Below, piece by piece: positions 1 through 8,410 of a stretch of DNA of 64,000 bases. Within the stretch, counting starts at the first letter, position 1. The number at the start of each line of letters is the position of its first letter. This DNA is from MGOM01 sp035693825 (GTDB lineage Bacteria > Chloroflexota > Anaerolineae > Anaerolineales > E44-bin32): positions 1 through 64,000 of the forward strand of contig DASSGB010000207.1 of assembly GCA_035693825.1 (NCBI GenBank), given 5' to 3'. The notes beneath the pieces were generated by a model. The model made no database searches. It had not been told where the DNA came from and saw only the letters and a program-made list of their open reading frames with translations. Both the position numbers and the translations under genes were made by a program.

Positions 1-819
1 CGCCTCTTCGCCGACCACCTCCCTCAAAGCGCCCGTCTCGAAACCGACCACGGGCAGGCCGCACGCCAGGGCTTCGATCACCGCGTTGGGACAGGCCGGA
101 TGGAGATCCGAGGCGAACAGCACGTCCGCCGAGCGATTCAGGGCGGGAATGTCCTCCGGCGGAATGAGTCCGAGCCACGTGATGGGATCAGCCGCGAGTT
201 CATCTCGAAGTTTCCCTGCGACCCGCCCCGCAACGGCCAGCTCCAGCGGGCGCTCGATGGCCTGCCGCACCCTGCGCGCCAGGTCGGCCGCCCACATCAA
301 ACCGATCTCGTAGCCGCCCGCCAGGTTGGCCTCGACCACGACGATTCGCACGCCCGGTCCACGTGAGAGCCGCGGCCCCTCGGGCGCATACACGTCGAGC
401 GGCACGCCGTTGTGGATGACCAGCGCCGCGCCGTTCGCCGGTCCATGGGCTCGCTCCCACCAGTCACGAACGAATTGGCTCTGATACACCACGACGTCCG
501 CCGCCCGACGCGTGGCGCGCAGCAGCAGGTTGTTGATTTCGGCTCGAAGAAAGTGACGCAGACCCGTGCGGGCACGGCGATGGATCCAGTTCATGCCGTC
601 CAGGCGCTGCACGACGCGAATCCCGTTCTTCTGGGCCCGGCGCACCGCGGATAGCTGACGCGTGCCACCGCTGATCAGGATGGCGTCGTAGGGGAGATCT
701 TCGAGGCGCCGCGTGACATCGTGGCCGCGCTTCTCAACCCCTGCGACGAAGCGGCGTTGAAAGCCGGCCGGGCCGGCCACGCCTTCCCGCGGACCCAGAA
801 GACACAGTCGGTGACTCAT
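1..819 (-). CDS. Glycosyltransferase family 4, C-terminus cut by window edge
   Basis: The frame stays open from an ATG at 819 to the window edge (273 codons), so the C-terminus lies outside. The N-terminal half has a GT-B acceptor-domain character. Further on I read HNGVPLDVY, a typical linker between the two Rossmann lobes. The donor-binding motif follows as NAVIEALACGLPVV, then GALREVVGEE, the E-x7-E type signature of GT4 retaining glycosyltransferases. It should transfer a nucleotide-activated sugar at the cytoplasmic membrane face. It is followed upstream, on the same strand and 26 bp away, by wecB-like and wecC-like genes that make UDP-ManNAc(A), so a cell-surface glycan role is likely. 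The exact sugar is unknown. Confidence 0.85.
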   Translation of the reverse strand, partial: MSHRLCLLGPREGVAGPAGFQRRFVAGVEKRGHDVTRRLEDLPYDAILISGGTRQLSAVRRAQKNGIRVVQRLDGMNWIHRRARTGLRHFLRAEINNLLLRATRRAADVVVYQSQFVRDWWERAHGPANGAALVIHNGVPLDVYAPEGPRLSRGPGVRIVVVEANLAGGYEIGLMWAADLARRVRQAIERPLELAVAGRVAGKLRDELAADPITWLGLIPPEDIPALNRSADVLFASDLHPACPNAVIEALACGLPVVGFETGALREVVGEEA

Positions 820-845
820 GTTGGGATCACCGCAGAGGTCTTCCG

Positions 846-1967
846 TTAAGCTGCAGCGAGCAGCGCCTCGATGATCCGCTCGGCGGCATGCCCGTCGCCG
901 AAGGGATTGACGGCGCGGGCCATGGCGGCATAGGCCTCCGAATCGTCGAGAAGGCGGCGGGTTTCACGCACGATCGCCTCAGGGTCGGTGCCCACGAGTT
1001 TCGCCGTACCGGCCTCAACGGCTTCGGGCCGTTCGGTGACGCGGCGCATCACGAGCACGGGTTTGCCCAGCGCCGGCGCCTCCTCCTGCAGGCCCCCGGA
1101 ATCGGTCAGCACCAGCGTGCTGGCCTGAAGCAGATGCACCATGGGAAGGTAGTCGAGCGGCGCGGTCAGGCTGATGTTCGACGTTCGACCCAGCCTGGCG
1201 CGCGCCGGCTCGCGGACATTGGGATTGAGGTGCACGGGATACACCAGGTGGACGTCGCCGGCATAGATCGAGGCCAGCTCGCCCAACGCGGCAAAGATGT
1301 CCTCCAGCGGTTTGCCGAAGTTCTCCCGTCGATGGGCCGTCACGAGAATCAGCCGACGGTCGCGCGGGACGTCGGCCAAGGGGCCGCTGCTCCAGTCGTA
1401 GGGCCGGCGAGCGATACCCTGCAGAGCGTCGATCACCGGATTCCCGGTCACGACAACCCGGTCGGGCGGGGTGCCCTCGCGCAGCAGATTGTCCCTCGCC
1501 CAATTCGTCGGCGCGAAGTGAAGATCGGCGACAACGCCGGCGATCCGCCGGTTGATTTCCTCCGGGAAGGGCTGCCACTTGTCGCCCGTGCGAAGACCCG
1601 CCTCGACGTGGGCGACTTTGCAGCGGTGGTAGTAGGCCGACAGCGAGGCCGCCATGACGGTGGTCGTGTCGCCCTGCACCAAGACCCAATCCGGCCGTTC
1701 GTCGCGCAGCACACCGTCCAGGGCGCGAAACAAGGAGGCCGTCAGGTCGCCCAGGGATTGGTCGGACTGCATCAAGTCGAGGTCGATGTCGGGGGAGATT
1801 CCGAACAGACTCAAGACCTGGTCGAGCATCTCGCGATGCTGGGCGGTCACACACACTCGAGATGTGACGCCCGGCGTCCACTGCAGGCGCTCGACCACCG
1901 GGGCCATCTTGACCGCCTCCGGCCGCGTCCCGAAGACGCTCAACACCTTCAACGGGCGATCAGGCAT
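846..1967 (-). CDS. wecB: UDP-N-acetylglucosamine 2-epimerase (non-hydrolysing)
   Basis: The product (373 aa) interconverts UDP-GlcNAc and UDP-ManNAc in the cytoplasm. The N-terminus contains the family hallmark GTRPEAVKMAP, and later motifs include QGDTTT, HVEAGLRT, TAHRRENFG and SGGLQEEAP. Length matches the family (about 370-380 aa). I chose the ATG at 1967 because it overlaps the upstream dehydrogenase stop by 8 bp and has AGGCGAGG just before it; an in-frame ATG at 1991 would add eight residues and enlarge the overlap. It pairs with the neighbouring dehydrogenase to produce UDP-ManNAc and then UDP-ManNAcA for a surface polysaccharide. Confidence 0.93.
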   Translation of the reverse strand: MPDRPLKVLSVFGTRPEAVKMAPVVERLQWTPGVTSRVCVTAQHREMLDQVLSLFGISPDIDLDLMQSDQSLGDLTASLFRALDGVLRDERPDWVLVQGDTTTVMAASLSAYYHRCKVAHVEAGLRTGDKWQPFPEEINRRIAGVVADLHFAPTNWARDNLLREGTPPDRVVVTGNPVIDALQGIARRPYDWSSGPLADVPRDRRLILVTAHRRENFGKPLEDIFAALGELASIYAGDVHLVYPVHLNPNVREPARARLGRTSNISLTAPLDYLPMVHLLQASTLVLTDSGGLQEEAPALGKPVLVMRRVTERPEAVEAGTAKLVGTDPEAIVRETRRLLDDSEAYAAMARAVNPFGDGHAAERIIEALLAAA

Positions 1968-3243
1968 TCGCCTCGCCTGCTCCCAGGACATGCAGACGGA
2001 ACCCGGCCGCTTTCCAGGCGCGGCGCGAGAGTGCGCCGCGCGCGTCGAAAGCCAGCCGTCCCTTCATCGATCGGGCAACGGCGGCGGCGTCCATCGAGCG
2101 CAGCTCCCGATGGTCCACGAGCAAGACGAAGGCCTCCGCTCCGGCCAGCGCTTCCTCCAGCGTCTCGGCCGCCTCCGCCCCCTCGACCTTCGCCCCCCTC
2201 GCCATAGGCTCGTAGGTCCTCACCCTTGCGCCTCGCGCCACCAGCTGCCTCACGACTTCGATGGCCGGGCTCTCGCGCAGATCGTCCACGTCTTGTTTAT
2301 AAGCCAGCCCCAACGCGGCGATCGTCTTTCCCTGCAGGCCCCCCAGAGCCTGCTGCATGCGATCGACCCACCATGCCGGCTGGCCGTCGTTGACCATCCG
2401 CGCCTGGCGAATGAGCGGCGACGCCTCCGGGGCCGCCTCCACCAGGAACCACGGGTCCACGCTGATGCAGTGCCCTCCAACGCCCGGCCCCGGGCGAAGG
2501 ACCGAAACGCGAGGATGACGGTTGGCCAGGTCGATCGCTTCCCAAACATCGATCCCCAGGCGCTCCGATAATCGGGCAAATTCATTGGCCAGGGCGATGT
2601 TGGTGTCGCGATAGGTGTTTTCCATCAACTTGACGAACTCGGCCGTGGTGGCGTCGGTCAGCAGGATCTCGCCCTTGACGAACACGGCATACAGATCGCG
2701 CCCGGCCTCGGCCGAGGCGCGATTGATTCCGCCGATCACCCGGGCGTTGTCGATCAGCTCGCGCAGGATCTGCCCCGGCAGGACTCGCTCGGGTGTGTAC
2801 GCCAGATAGAAATCCTCGCCGGCGCGCAGACCCGATTCTTCGAGGATGGGCGCCAGGACGTCGACCGTGGTGCGCGGCGGCGAGGTCGATTCCAGGACGA
2901 CAAGACATCCCCGGCGCAGATGAGGCACGATGGACGAGGCTGCGGCGCGAACGTAGGTGAGATCCGCCGTCTGCTGGGCGGTGATGGGTGTGGGGACGGC
3001 CAGAATGAAGGCCTCCGACGGCTCGGGCGCATCGAGGATGCGAAGATGGCCCGAACGAAAAGCGGCCTGCACGAGCGTGCGCAGGCCCGGTTCCTGAATG
3101 TGGATCTCGCCGTTGCGGAGGACATCGACCACACGCTGATTGACGTCCACCCCGACGACGCGCAGCCCGTGCGTGGCGAAAGTGCTGGCGGTGGGCAGCC
3201 CGATGTAGCCCAGGCCGAGCACACACAGCGAATGGAATTCCAC
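1960..3243 (-). CDS. wecC: UDP-N-acetyl-D-mannosamine dehydrogenase-type nucleotide sugar dehydrogenase
   Basis: This 427-aa cytoplasmic enzyme is predicted to oxidise UDP-ManNAc to UDP-ManNAcA with NAD. The N-terminus gives the Rossmann motif GLGYIGLPTA. The central domain contains ENTYRDTNIALANE, and the catalytic cysteine is C259 in GGHCISVDPWF, a form typical of WecC rather than UDP-glucose dehydrogenase. The C-terminal UDP-binding domain has GLAYKQDVDDLRESPA. It is the first gene of a minus-strand run and overlaps the epimerase by 8 bp, which supports the substrate assignment. Other UDP-HexNAc substrates cannot be excluded. Confidence 0.9.
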   Translation of the reverse strand: MEFHSLCVLGLGYIGLPTASTFATHGLRVVGVDVNQRVVDVLRNGEIHIQEPGLRTLVQAAFRSGHLRILDAPEPSEAFILAVPTPITAQQTADLTYVRAAASSIVPHLRRGCLVVLESTSPPRTTVDVLAPILEESGLRAGEDFYLAYTPERVLPGQILRELIDNARVIGGINRASAEAGRDLYAVFVKGEILLTDATTAEFVKLMENTYRDTNIALANEFARLSERLGIDVWEAIDLANRHPRVSVLRPGPGVGGHCISVDPWFLVEAAPEASPLIRQARMVNDGQPAWWVDRMQQALGGLQGKTIAALGLAYKQDVDDLRESPAIEVVRQLVARGARVRTYEPMARGAKVEGAEAAETLEEALAGAEAFVLLVDHRELRSMDAAAVARSMKGRLAFDARGALSRRAWKAAGFRLHVLGAGEANA

Positions 3244-3298
3244 GTGAACCTCGGAATCGCCGGGTCATTATCGCACATTCGTCGAATCGACCGCGGTC

Positions 3299-3304
3299 TA
3301 TAAT
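3299..3304 (+). promoter_or_regulatory. Candidate -10 box TATAAT
   Basis: A perfect TATAAT lies 23 bp before the ATG at 3328, in the 84-bp divergent gap between wecC and the phosphodiesterase fusion. No convincing -35 hexamer is visible 16-18 bp upstream. A GGAGG ribosome site at about 3318 separates it from the start codon. Confidence 0.5.
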
Positions 3305-3327
3305 CCCCCGACCGCTCCGGAGGACGC

Positions 3328-5256
3328 ATGAGCTACGCCGGTCGTTCTATGTGGAATCGGACGACTCTGCTCGCCTTGGCCCTTCCGACCCTCGTCGTCA
3401 CCATGGGCCTGCAGCTGCTGCGGGTTTACTCCCCCAGCCTGGCATGGTATCTGCGCGATACCGTCGGCGTCGGTTCGGCGACGTTGGGCGGGGTGGCCTT
3501 CGCCGCATTCCTTCCGGGCTTCTTTGCGCCGCTGATCCGGCGGGCGTTCGGCTCGCGCGGCAGCCTATGGTTCGCCGCCGGCGGCGTGGCGCTTCTCCGC
3601 CTTGCAGAGCAGATCTCGAGGAGTCCGGCGGCCGATCTGTGGTTCAGCCTGACCGGCACCACGTGCTTCGTTCTGTTCGTTTCGCTTTTCATCGCCCATG
3701 CGCGATCCCTGGGCGGGGATCCTGGCTACCGGTGGGCCGGCGGCTTTCTGCTGGGGATCGCCCTCGACAGCATGATCAAAGGTGCCGCACGTTCCCTGGA
3801 CCTGAGTTGGATTCCCGGCCCCGCCCCGATCGTGATCATGGCCGTGCTGGTGGTGCTGGTCTTCCTGCTTCTGCGCGGCGAGCCCGCTCCGGATCGCGGC
3901 GCCCATTCGGATGTGACCTGGGGAGAAGCCATACCCCTCCTCATGCCGGGATCGATCATTCTCCTGGGTTCCATGCTCCTGCAAAACCAGGGCTGGATCT
4001 CCCAGGTGTCGGGGCTTTCAGGGTCGATGGCTTTCGTGGTGATCCTTCTCGGGAACCTTGCGGCCCTGGCGGGATTCCTGGCAGCGCAAGCCTGGCCGCG
4101 ATGGTTCCGCCCGGTATCGGTCCTGGCGGCGGCCGCGGTCGTCGTGTTCGTCACCCTCGTCGCCATTGCCGCGGGCAGTCTGTTCCCCCTGGCGGTCCTC
4201 GTCGCGCAGGCGCTCCTGGGCTGGGGGCTGAGGTTGGTCTCCCTGGCATCTCAAGCTTCGCGGCCGGGGGTTGGCCGGACGTCGGCGATGGTGACGACCG
4301 GGCTCATCCTGTATCTGTTGCTGTCCTTCATCTACTACGTTTCCCTCGACCTTCCTCTCCCCATGCCGCGGGAGGCCGTCCTGCCGGCGGCGGCGCTGGT
4401 TGCGGGCCTGGCGATGCTCGTCGCCACGAAGGGCGCCCAACGGGCCAACGCTGTGTACGATCGAACGCTTCTCACGCCGGGACTCGTCCTCGCTCTCCTG
4501 GGCGCGGCGGTGGCCCTCCTGGGCGGCCGGGCTGCAGAAAACCGCGCCGACGACGGACGCCTGCTGGTGATGACCTACAACATTCACTCTTCCGTCGATA
4601 CCCAAGGCCGCCTCGATCCGGAAGCCATCGCCCAGGTGATCGAGGCCAGCGGCGCCGACATCGTTGCCCTGCAGGAGATCTCGCGCGGCTGGCTGATCGA
4701 TGGCGCCACGGATATGGTCGATTGGCTCTCCCGCCGGCTGGGAATGCAGATCTTCTTCGTCGGCACGGCCGATCCGATCTGGGGCAATGCCTTGCTCAGC
4801 CGCCGCGGCTTCCTCGAGACGGGCTCGTCGCCGCTGCCTCTCGCCGGAACGCTCCTCCCGCGCGGGTTCGTCTGGGCCCGCATCCCTGTCGACGCCGGAG
4901 AACCCTGGCTTGTGGTGGGCACCCATTTGCATCACATCGACCAAGAACCCGGGCCGCGTCTCGAGCAGCTCGAGGTCATCCTCGAGTTCCTCGAAGGGAA
5001 CCCGCGCACCCTGCTGCTGGGCGACCTCAACTCGGAGCCGACCTGGCCCGAAATGGATCTCCCGCGGGAGGCTGGGCTGATCGACGCCTGGGCCGAGGCC
5101 GGGGAGGGTCCCGGCCTCACATGGCCGGCGGACACGCCCATTCAGCGACTCGACTACATCTTGCACACGTCCGATCTGCACGTGCTTTCCGTCGAGATCC
5201 TGGATGCGACCGCGTCCGATCACAAACCCGTACTGGCCGAATTCAGTCTCCCTTGA
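3328..5256 (+). CDS. Polytopic membrane protein fused to endonuclease/exonuclease/phosphatase (EEP) domain
   Basis: The 642-aa protein has about ten to twelve hydrophobic segments in residues 1-405 and an EEP-fold domain in residues 411-642. The EEP motifs are visible: TYNIH at the domain start, metal-binding E450 in LQEIS, GTHLHH, GDLNSEPTW and the terminal catalytic pair D631-H632 in SDHKPVL. EEP domains hydrolyse phosphodiesters of nucleic acids, inositol phosphates or sphingomyelin-type lipids. Being membrane-tethered, a lipid or glycolipid substrate is plausible. Eukaryotic Cwh43/PGAP2IP shares the order membrane domain then EEP domain, but I infer no orthology. The start follows GGAGG with good spacing. 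Confidence 0.85.
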   Translation: MSYAGRSMWNRTTLLALALPTLVVTMGLQLLRVYSPSLAWYLRDTVGVGSATLGGVAFAAFLPGFFAPLIRRAFGSRGSLWFAAGGVALLRLAEQISRSPAADLWFSLTGTTCFVLFVSLFIAHARSLGGDPGYRWAGGFLLGIALDSMIKGAARSLDLSWIPGPAPIVIMAVLVVLVFLLLRGEPAPDRGAHSDVTWGEAIPLLMPGSIILLGSMLLQNQGWISQVSGLSGSMAFVVILLGNLAALAGFLAAQAWPRWFRPVSVLAAAAVVVFVTLVAIAAGSLFPLAVLVAQALLGWGLRLVSLASQASRPGVGRTSAMVTTGLILYLLLSFIYYVSLDLPLPMPREAVLPAAALVAGLAMLVATKGAQRANAVYDRTLLTPGLVLALLGAAVALLGGRAAENRADDGRLLVMTYNIHSSVDTQGRLDPEAIAQVIEASGADIVALQEISRGWLIDGATDMVDWLSRRLGMQIFFVGTADPIWGNALLSRRGFLETGSSPLPLAGTLLPRGFVWARIPVDAGEPWLVVGTHLHHIDQEPGPRLEQLEVILEFLEGNPRTLLLGDLNSEPTWPEMDLPREAGLIDAWAEAGEGPGLTWPADTPIQRLDYILHTSDLHVLSVEILDATASDHKPVLAEFSLP

Positions 5257-5293
5257 GACGTCCTTCATTTGACGCCTAGGTAGGCGCCGGAGC

Positions 5294-5410
5294 CAGTGGT
5301 CAGTGGTTAGTGGTCAGTGGTCAGAATTCGTCCCAGTGCTGGAGGCGGAAGAACTGAACGCCGAAAGCTGAACGCTGAAAGCTGAAGACTGATGCCTGAT
5401 GACTGATGGC
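5294..5410. repeat. Composite AGTGGTCAG / GCTGAA-type repeat (family R3)
   Basis: A short-period repeat of CAGTGGT units (5294-5322), followed by GAATTC and then GCTGAAxxCTGAA-type units up to 5410. A diverged copy of the whole composite occurs in the opposite orientation at 10463-10551, with GAATTC in the corresponding place. Together with the promoter below it fills the 203-bp gap before the next gene. I see no coding potential. Confidence 0.7.
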
Positions 5411-5419
5411 TGCCCAAGG

Positions 5420-5425
5420 TACAAT
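5420..5425 (+). promoter_or_regulatory. Candidate -10 box TACAAT
   Basis: TACAAT sits 34 bp before the ATG at 5460 and directly downstream of the R3 repeat. It supports the 5460 start over an in-frame ATG at 5406, which would lie upstream of the transcription start. There is no clear -35 box. Confidence 0.45.
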
Positions 5426-5459
5426 ACATCCTCGTTCTCCCCTCCCTGAGCGGAGTTCC

Positions 5460-6398
5460 ATGAGGTCGCAAGTGCAAAGCGCCTGGCGCGTTCTCGTCGC
5501 CGACGGGATGACGGACGATGCCCTGAGACGGCTGCGGCAGGAGGCTCAGGTGATCGAAGCCGGGCTGGAAGCCGCCACCGACGTCGATGCCATCATCGTG
5601 CGCGGAGGCTCGCGGGTCACGGCCGAGGTCATCTCGCGGGCGGGGCCCCGCCTTCGAGTTGTTGGGCGCGCCGGCGTGGGCGTCGACAATATCGACCTCG
5701 AAGCCGCCCGCCGGGCCGGCGTGGCCGTGGTGAATGCGCCTCTGTCGTCGACCCTGTCGGTCGCCGAGCACGTGTTGGCGCTGATGTTCGCCCTGGCTCG
5801 CAGGATCCCGGCCGGCGATGCCAGCCTGCGTCGAGGCGAGTGGCGCAAGGCGGAGCTCGAAGGCAGCGAGCTCTTCGACAAGACTCTGGGCGTCCTCGGC
5901 CTGGGACGGATCGGACGGGCGGTGGCGCAGCGGGCGGCCGCCCTGGGCATGCGCGTCGTGGGCCATGATCCGCTGATCTCCGCCGAGGCCATTCGGCAGG
6001 CAGGCGCCACGCCGGTCGATTTCGACACGCTGCTCGAAGAATCCGATTACATCAGCCTGCATGTGCCGCTCGACGAGCAGACCCGCGGGCTGTTGGGAGC
6101 CGACGAGTTGCAGAAGATGAAGCCCGGAGCTCGCGTGATTTCCACCTCACGCGGAGGAATTGTCGACGAGACAGCCCTGCTCCAGGCACTGGAGAGCGGG
6201 CGTCTCGCCGGCGCTGCCCTGGATGTCTTCGAACGCGAACCGCCGGGAGCCAGCCCGCTTCTGCAGCACCCGGCGGTCGTCGTGACGCCGCATATCGCCG
6301 CCCAGACAGCCGAGGCCCAGACGCGTGCATCGGCAGACATCGCCGCCGAAGTCCTGGCGGCCTTGCGGGGCGAACCTTTGCGCTGGCGCGTCGTCTGA
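5460..6398 (+). CDS. D-3-phosphoglycerate dehydrogenase-like 2-hydroxyacid dehydrogenase, short form
   Basis: A 312-aa NAD-dependent D-2-hydroxyacid dehydrogenase. The nucleotide-binding motif GLGRIGRAV lies in the middle, and the catalytic triad is R231 (STSRGG), E260 (FEREPP) and H278 (TPHIAAQT). GRAGVGVDNID is characteristic of the SerA branch. It lacks the C-terminal ACT/ASB regulatory domains of long SerA enzymes, so serine feedback through an ACT domain is not expected. The likely reaction is 3-phosphoglycerate to 3-phosphohydroxypyruvate, but glyoxylate or hydroxypyruvate reduction is also possible. The 5460 start has GGAG upstream and lies after a TACAAT box. Confidence 0.82.
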   Translation: MRSQVQSAWRVLVADGMTDDALRRLRQEAQVIEAGLEAATDVDAIIVRGGSRVTAEVISRAGPRLRVVGRAGVGVDNIDLEAARRAGVAVVNAPLSSTLSVAEHVLALMFALARRIPAGDASLRRGEWRKAELEGSELFDKTLGVLGLGRIGRAVAQRAAALGMRVVGHDPLISAEAIRQAGATPVDFDTLLEESDYISLHVPLDEQTRGLLGADELQKMKPGARVISTSRGGIVDETALLQALESGRLAGAALDVFEREPPGASPLLQHPAVVVTPHIAAQTAEAQTRASADIAAEVLAALRGEPLRWRVV

Positions 6399-6423
6399 CG
6401 CCCGCGCCGACAACGAGGCTTGC

Positions 6424-7932
6424 ATGGGAAAACACTTGGAACAACTACGCCAGTTGCTGGGAGAGGTGTTCGACCTGAGAGCGGCCTCCGCCGTCCTGCA
6501 GTGGGATCAACAGGTCAACATGCCCTCCGGCGGGGCGGCCAACCGCGCTTCGCAGCTCGCCACGCTGGAAGGCTTGGCCCATACCAAGTTCACCTCGGAT
6601 GAGTTGGGCCAGGCTCTGGAGGCGGCTCAAGGCGAAGCCGCTTCCCTCGACCCGGATGCGGACGATCCGCGCCTCGTCCGCAAGGTGCGCCGGGACTACG
6701 ACAAGGCGCGCAAGGTGCCGACGGATTTCGTCGCCGAGTTCGCCCGCGTCTCCGCCCTGGCCCAGGAAACCTGGACGCGGGCTCGTCCGGCCAACGACTA
6801 CGCTTCCTTCCGGCCGCATCTCCAGCGCGTTTTCGAGATGCGCCGGCAGTACGCCGATTTCTTCGCGCCCTTCGATCACCGTTACGACGCCATGCTCGAT
6901 GACTTCGAACCGGGCCTCAAGTCGGCCCAGGTCAGGGCTGTCTTCGATGAGCTGCGGCCGCGCCAGGTGGCTCTGGTGCGCGCCATTCAGGAGCGGGGCC
7001 GTCCGGTGGATGACGCCTTCCTGCACCTCGAATACGACGTTCAGAAGCAGTGGGACTTCGGAATGGAAGTCGCCCGCGCCTACGGATACGACTTCGAGCG
7101 CGGGCGCCAGGACAAATCCGCCCATCCTTTCACCACCACCTTCGGCCTGGGCGACGTTCGTATCACAACCCGCTTCTACCCGAACCTGCTGACGTCGTCC
7201 ATCTTCAGCACGATGCACGAGACCGGCCATGCCCTCTACGATCAGGGCTCGCGGCCCGAGCTGGATCGCACGCCACTCCTCGGCGGTACCTCGCTGGCGA
7301 TTCACGAGTCGCAGTCACGCATGTGGGAAAACTTCGTCGGTCGCAGCCGCTCCTTCTGGACCGCCTTCCTGCCGCGCCTCAAGACCTACTTCCCCACCCA
7401 GCTCGGCTCGGTCGATCTGGACGCCTTCTACCGCGCCATCAACAAGGTCGAACCCTCCCTCATCCGTGTCGAAGCGGACGAAGCCACCTACAACCTGCAC
7501 ATCATGCTGCGCTTCGATCTCGAGCTGGCTCTGGCCGAAGGCAACCTGGACGTGCGTGATCTGCCCGAGCAGTGGAACGCCAAGATGCGCGAGTATCTGG
7601 GCTTGACCCCGCCCAACGACTCGCAGGGCGTGATGCAGGACGTGCACTGGTCCACCGGCCTGATGGGCTACTTCCCCACCTACGCCCTGGGCAACCTTGT
7701 CGCCGCCCAGCTGTGGGAACGCATCCACGCCGACCTGCCCCGGCTCAAGGACGAGATCGCTCGGGGCCAGTTCGGCTCGCTGCTGGCCTGGCTGCGCGAA
7801 CACATCCACCAGCACGGAGGCAAGTTCGAACCGGTCGAGTTGCTGCAGCGAGTCGTCGGATCCGGGCTGTCCGCCCAGCCGTATCTGCGCTATCTCGAAA
7901 CCAAGTTCAGCGAAATCTACGGACTGAGCTGA
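6424..7932 (+). CDS. Carboxypeptidase Taq-type metallocarboxypeptidase (peptidase family M32)
   Basis: At 502 aa this matches the usual M32 length. The zinc site HETGH is at residues 265-269 (TMHETGHALYDQG), and the following HESQ motif at 294-297 (GGTSLAIHESQSRMWEN) supplies the third ligand and the family signature. M32 enzymes are cytosolic, broad-specificity carboxypeptidases that trim C-terminal residues. No signal peptide is seen. It starts 25 bp after the dehydrogenase and is probably co-transcribed. The open frame extends upstream of 6424 into the preceding gene, but the ATG at 6424 gives the family-like N-terminus. Confidence 0.93.
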   Translation: MGKHLEQLRQLLGEVFDLRAASAVLQWDQQVNMPSGGAANRASQLATLEGLAHTKFTSDELGQALEAAQGEAASLDPDADDPRLVRKVRRDYDKARKVPTDFVAEFARVSALAQETWTRARPANDYASFRPHLQRVFEMRRQYADFFAPFDHRYDAMLDDFEPGLKSAQVRAVFDELRPRQVALVRAIQERGRPVDDAFLHLEYDVQKQWDFGMEVARAYGYDFERGRQDKSAHPFTTTFGLGDVRITTRFYPNLLTSSIFSTMHETGHALYDQGSRPELDRTPLLGGTSLAIHESQSRMWENFVGRSRSFWTAFLPRLKTYFPTQLGSVDLDAFYRAINKVEPSLIRVEADEATYNLHIMLRFDLELALAEGNLDVRDLPEQWNAKMREYLGLTPPNDSQGVMQDVHWSTGLMGYFPTYALGNLVAAQLWERIHADLPRLKDEIARGQFGSLLAWLREHIHQHGGKFEPVELLQRVVGSGLSAQPYLRYLETKFSEIYGLS

Positions 7933-7934
7933 GC

Positions 7935-8003
7935 TCTCGCTCAACCCCTCTCCCGCGGAGCGGCCGAAGGTCCCCGAAGGGGGGAGAGGGGTTGGGGTGA
8001 GGG
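7935..8003. repeat. CCCCTCTCCC palindromic repeat (family R2)
   Basis: An interrupted inverted repeat: CAACCCCTCTCCC on the left and GGGAGAGGGGTTG on the right, with a GCGGCCGAAGG-type spacer. Related copies lie at 22690-22750, 22918-22963, 26841-26882 and 54821-54880. It directly follows the M32 gene and may act as a bidirectional RNA hairpin. Confidence 0.8.
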
Positions 8004-8019
8004 CAACATTGCCGACTGA

Positions 8020-8025
8020 TACAAT
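8020..8025 (+). promoter_or_regulatory. Candidate -10 box TACAAT
   Basis: TACAAT lies 13 bp before the ATG at 8039, so the transcript would be nearly leaderless. This supports the 8039 start over a GTG at 7997 inside the R2 repeat. I see no -35 box. Confidence 0.4.
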
Positions 8026-8038
8026 CCGCGCCACGCCG

Positions 8039-8404
8039 ATGCCGACTCTCGAAATCCTCCACGCCCGCCTGGCCGACAGCCTTCTCATCTTCATGGCCAT
8101 AGCCGGTCTCTGGTGTCTGATCGCCGCCTTGCGCGGGCAAGGCATCAGCTCACAAACGTGGGGCATCCTGGCAATCGGCGCGCTCCTGGCTCTGGCGCAG
8201 GCGGCCCTGGGCCTGATGCTCTACCTCGGCGGAGATCGACCGGCACGCGGCATCCACATCCTGTATGGAGCCGTCGCCGTCCTCGGTTTACCGGCGTACT
8301 ATGCGCTGAGTCATGGCCGCGATGACCGTCGCGCGGCCTGGACGTACGCCCTGCTGTGTCTGTTTCTTGCCGGCATCAGCCTGCGGGCCGCGACCACGGC
8401 CTAG
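8039..8404 (+). CDS. Small four-helix membrane protein, unknown function
   Basis: A 121-aa protein with four predicted membrane helices covering almost the whole chain, and a short charged loop (SHGRDDRRAAW) before the last one. I do not recognise a specific family, although small integral proteins of this shape are common in Chloroflexi genomes. H7 and E4 near the N-terminus and a histidine in GIHILYG could bind a cofactor, but nothing shows that they do. It is followed after 6 bp by the isocitrate/isopropylmalate-type dehydrogenase, so the two are likely co-transcribed. Confidence 0.6.
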   Translation: MPTLEILHARLADSLLIFMAIAGLWCLIAALRGQGISSQTWGILAIGALLALAQAALGLMLYLGGDRPARGIHILYGAVAVLGLPAYYALSHGRDDRRAAWTYALLCLFLAGISLRAATTA

Positions 8405-8410
8405 CTCCCC

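Noticed and set aside
888..2207. Open plus-strand frame of 439 codons opposite wecB and wecC
   Set aside because: Antisense shadow ending in low-complexity proline; WecB and WecC motifs on the other strand are decisive.
3351..5279. Second 642-codon plus-strand frame overlapping the EEP fusion gene
   Set aside because: Arginine/glycine/proline-rich frame without domains. The other frame shows helices and catalytic motifs.
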